A stretch of 64,000 nucleotides of DNA, from contig CALMRI010000007.1 in NCBI GenBank assembly GCA_937776645.1, positions 62,001-126,000 on the forward strand. The letters are read 5' to 3'. A program made the translations under genes and the position numbers. Of the stretch, positions 62,599 through 64,000 are shown one piece after another (the stretch's first letter is position 1; every line of letters begins with the position of its first letter). The notes under the pieces are model-generated. The model was not told the DNA's origin, did not search any database, and saw nothing but the letters and a program-made list of their open reading frames with translations. The DNA comes from an uncultured Alphaproteobacteria bacterium (GTDB lineage: Bacteria > Pseudomonadota > Alphaproteobacteria > Thalassobaculales > Thalassobaculaceae).

Positions 62599-63308
62599 GC
62601 ACTTCCGATAAACGCACCATCGCCCTTATTCCAGCGCGCGGCGGCTCGAAGGGGTTGCCGGGCAAGAACGTGCGGTTGATCGGTGGCAAGCCATTGATAG
62701 CGCATTCGGTGGAGCATGCGATTCGCTCCGGTGTTTGCGACCGGGTGCTCGTGACCACCGACAGCCTTGAGATCAAGGCCGCCGCCGAGGCCGCCGGCGC
62801 CTGGTGTCCGTTCCTGCGCGAAACCGGTCTGGCCGAGGACCTGACGCCGACCGAACCAGTGCTGACCGATGCATTGGCTAAGGCCGAGGCGCTCGATGGC
62901 GCTTTCGACATCGTCGTTTTCCTGCAGCCGACCGACATTTTTCGCAAACCGGAATGGATCACCCGGGCGGTCAACACGATGAAAGCCGACGACAGTTTGG
63001 AAAGCGTCTTCGTCGCTGACAAGACCCACAAGAATTTTTGGTACCGAAACGATGCCGGAGAGTGGCAGCGAGTCTTCGACTGGATGGCGGTATATGGACC
63101 GCGCCAGACCCGCACCCCGTTGTTCCGCGAGGATACCGGGCTGGCCAGCGCCATTCGCTCTTCGCTGATACGCCAGGGCAGGCGGACCGGCCATAAGGTA
63201 GAGATCATAGAGATCGACGATACCGCCTCAGGCATCGATATTCACAATGCCTTTGATTTTCATCTAGCTCAAACCGCGCTTAATTATTTCGAGCAGCACG
63301 GCGAATAG
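62595..63308 (+). CDS. Acylneuraminate (CMP-sugar) cytidylyltransferase
   Basis: A 237-residue NeuA/PseF-type enzyme, which activates a ulosonic acid with CTP for transfer to a surface polymer. It has the intact motif Ile-Pro-Ala-Arg-Gly-Gly-Ser-Lys-Gly-Leu-Pro-Gly-Lys-Asn near residue 13, Val-Thr-Thr-Asp-Ser, Phe-Leu-Gln-Pro-Thr-Asp near residue 114, and Asp-Ile-His-Asn-Ala-Phe-Asp at the end. The Asp residues that bind magnesium are present. It overlaps the upstream homologue by four bases; the TPR gene follows 18 bases later. Which sugar it activates is not clear. Confidence 0.88.
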   Translation: MSTSDKRTIALIPARGGSKGLPGKNVRLIGGKPLIAHSVEHAIRSGVCDRVLVTTDSLEIKAAAEAAGAWCPFLRETGLAEDLTPTEPVLTDALAKAEALDGAFDIVVFLQPTDIFRKPEWITRAVNTMKADDSLESVFVADKTHKNFWYRNDAGEWQRVFDWMAVYGPRQTRTPLFREDTGLASAIRSSLIRQGRRTGHKVEIIEIDDTASGIDIHNAFDFHLAQTALNYFEQHGE

Positions 63309-63326
63309 CCGGACGGTGCGCGTCGG

Positions 63327-64000
63327 ATGACGGTTGCTATGGATCCTGCCAATCAACGGCTTGTGGACTTGGCGCGTCAGGCGACCGCGGATCAGGACTG
63401 GACGAGCGCCGCGCGGTTGTTTCGCGAGTTGGCCAAGGCGCGCCCGGAGACGGCGTCAAACTGGCACAATCTCGCCCTGGCTGCAACGCGGCGGGATGGC
63501 ACCGCGGAAGTAGCGGATTTACGCCGAGCGGTACTGCTGGCGCCGGGTGAGCCCCGATATTTGAATAATCTGTTGGTCGGTGCAGCTGAGGTAGCGTGCG
63601 TCCGGCTGATTGCGCGCCTGCTGGTTTTGGCGCCGACCCATGCGAGAGCCTTGGCCGATCGGTCCTTCGTGTTGTTGAGGGCCGGTGACTATGATCGGGC
63701 GTTTGGCACGGCTCGGCGCGCGCAGGTGGCTGACCCGAGCTTGGCCGAGGGGGTGGCCCGGGCCGGCCAGGCCAAGGCGCGTTTGACTAGGGTCGTGCTG
63801 GCGAAGACGTTGTACCGGCGCTATCTGATGCTCGACCCAACGGATAGTACCGGGCTGGGCCGGGATCTGGCTCGGATTGGCGGGCTTGGGACGACGCAGG
63901 CGATGACGCCGGCCTTTGTCGCCGGGGTCTTCGACGGCTACGCGGCCGGCTTCGATAGCCATTTGATCGATACGCTTGGCTATATCGGGCCTCGGGTGCT
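63327..64000 (+). CDS. TPR-containing methyltransferase, N-terminal part (partial)
   Basis: The frame from ATG 63327 is open for 224 codons and leaves the window. Residues 1-170 form TPR-like helix pairs (Trp-Thr-Ser-Ala-Ala-Arg-Leu-Phe-Arg-Glu-Leu, Asn-Trp-His-Asn-Leu-Ala-Leu-Ala, Ala-Leu-Ala-Asp-Arg-Ser-Phe-Val-Leu-Leu). Near residue 205 begins Val-Phe-Asp-Gly-Tyr-Ala-Ala-Gly-Phe-Asp-Ser-His-Leu, the linker that in this family leads into a class I methyltransferase domain, which lies outside. It may methylate a sugar or protein in the glycan pathway (inference from position). Confidence 0.75.
   Translation, partial: MTVAMDPANQRLVDLARQATADQDWTSAARLFRELAKARPETASNWHNLALAATRRDGTAEVADLRRAVLLAPGEPRYLNNLLVGAAEVACVRLIARLLVLAPTHARALADRSFVLLRAGDYDRAFGTARRAQVADPSLAEGVARAGQAKARLTRVVLAKTLYRRYLMLDPTDSTGLGRDLARIGGLGTTQAMTPAFVAGVFDGYAAGFDSHLIDTLGYIGPRV

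Noticed and set aside
63519-63962. A 147-codon minus-strand frame near the right edge
   Set aside because: It is antisense to the TPR-methyltransferase frame, which is open to the window end and has clear TPR and linker sequence.

Overview
The window is GC-rich DNA from an alphaproteobacterium, most like a member of the Rhodospirillales. This rests on gene content and order, not on a database search. The pointers are the lptC-lptA-lptB-rpoN-hpf-ptsN string, an F1 operon atpHAGDC without the Fo genes, a DUF1491 protein, an NDUFA9-like complex I protein, a short RNase D and a fused indolepyruvate ferredoxin oxidoreductase. Core genes are intact, but at least ten accessory loci are broken by frameshifts, stops, internal deletions or insertion sequences. 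The lineage therefore looks to be losing genes, as in a recent change of lifestyle (inference).

Layout. 0-4.4 kb: end of a HpcH/HpaI aldolase, a thioesterase, ferrochelatase, and thrS-infC, where infC starts at ATC. 4.6-5.3 kb: a collapsed BMP-type ABC transporter locus. 5.5-8.8 kb: DUF1491, a FAH hydrolase coupled to a metallo-beta-lactamase-fold hydrolase, and a NUDIX hydrolase. 9-15.7 kb: broken hsp20, ptsN, broken hpf, rpoN, the lptBAC export genes, rnd and tRNA-Leu(CAG). 15.9-31.5 kb: NDUFA9-like protein, uppP, and a catabolic accessory region (alpha/beta hydrolase, TauD-like dioxygenase, three SDRs, luciferase-like monooxygenase, ThDP enzyme, enolase-superfamily protein, pirin) with a tungstate transporter. 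31.6-37.3 kb: remnants of a uracil-DNA glycosylase, a GntR regulator and a ChaN protein, between an intact carbonic anhydrase, a TcuA-like flavoprotein and a second luciferase-like monooxygenase. 37.3-41 kb: mnmC and a nucleotide-sugar epimerase. 41.4-48.7 kb: a 1158-residue indolepyruvate ferredoxin oxidoreductase and an acyl-CoA set (dehydrogenase, SDR, DUF35 protein, SCPx-type thiolase). 49-54.9 kb: a dead IS30 transposase, then atpHAGDC.

55.3-64 kb is the most distinctive part. A TPR-glycosyltransferase resembling the flagellin glycosyltransferase FlmG diverges from a tightly coupled operon. The operon holds a DAHP-synthase-like remnant, an AroE-like dehydrogenase, a SAF-domain protein, a family 2 glycosyltransferase, two NeuA-like cytidylyltransferases and a TPR-methyltransferase. 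I infer a pathway making and attaching an unusual CMP-activated sugar or carbocycle to flagellin or another surface polymer. It is disabled here: an IS3-family element removed the 5' ends of the two divergent genes, and an IS1595-family element splits the glycosyltransferase.

Small repeats: a roughly 70-85 bp palindromic element in three intergenic copies, a perfect 21-bp inverted repeat at the end of the GntR remnant, a 16-bp inverted repeat near 36.4 kb, and GTCAT-type hairpins near 16.9 and 49.6 kb. I saw no CRISPR array, rRNA or prophage.
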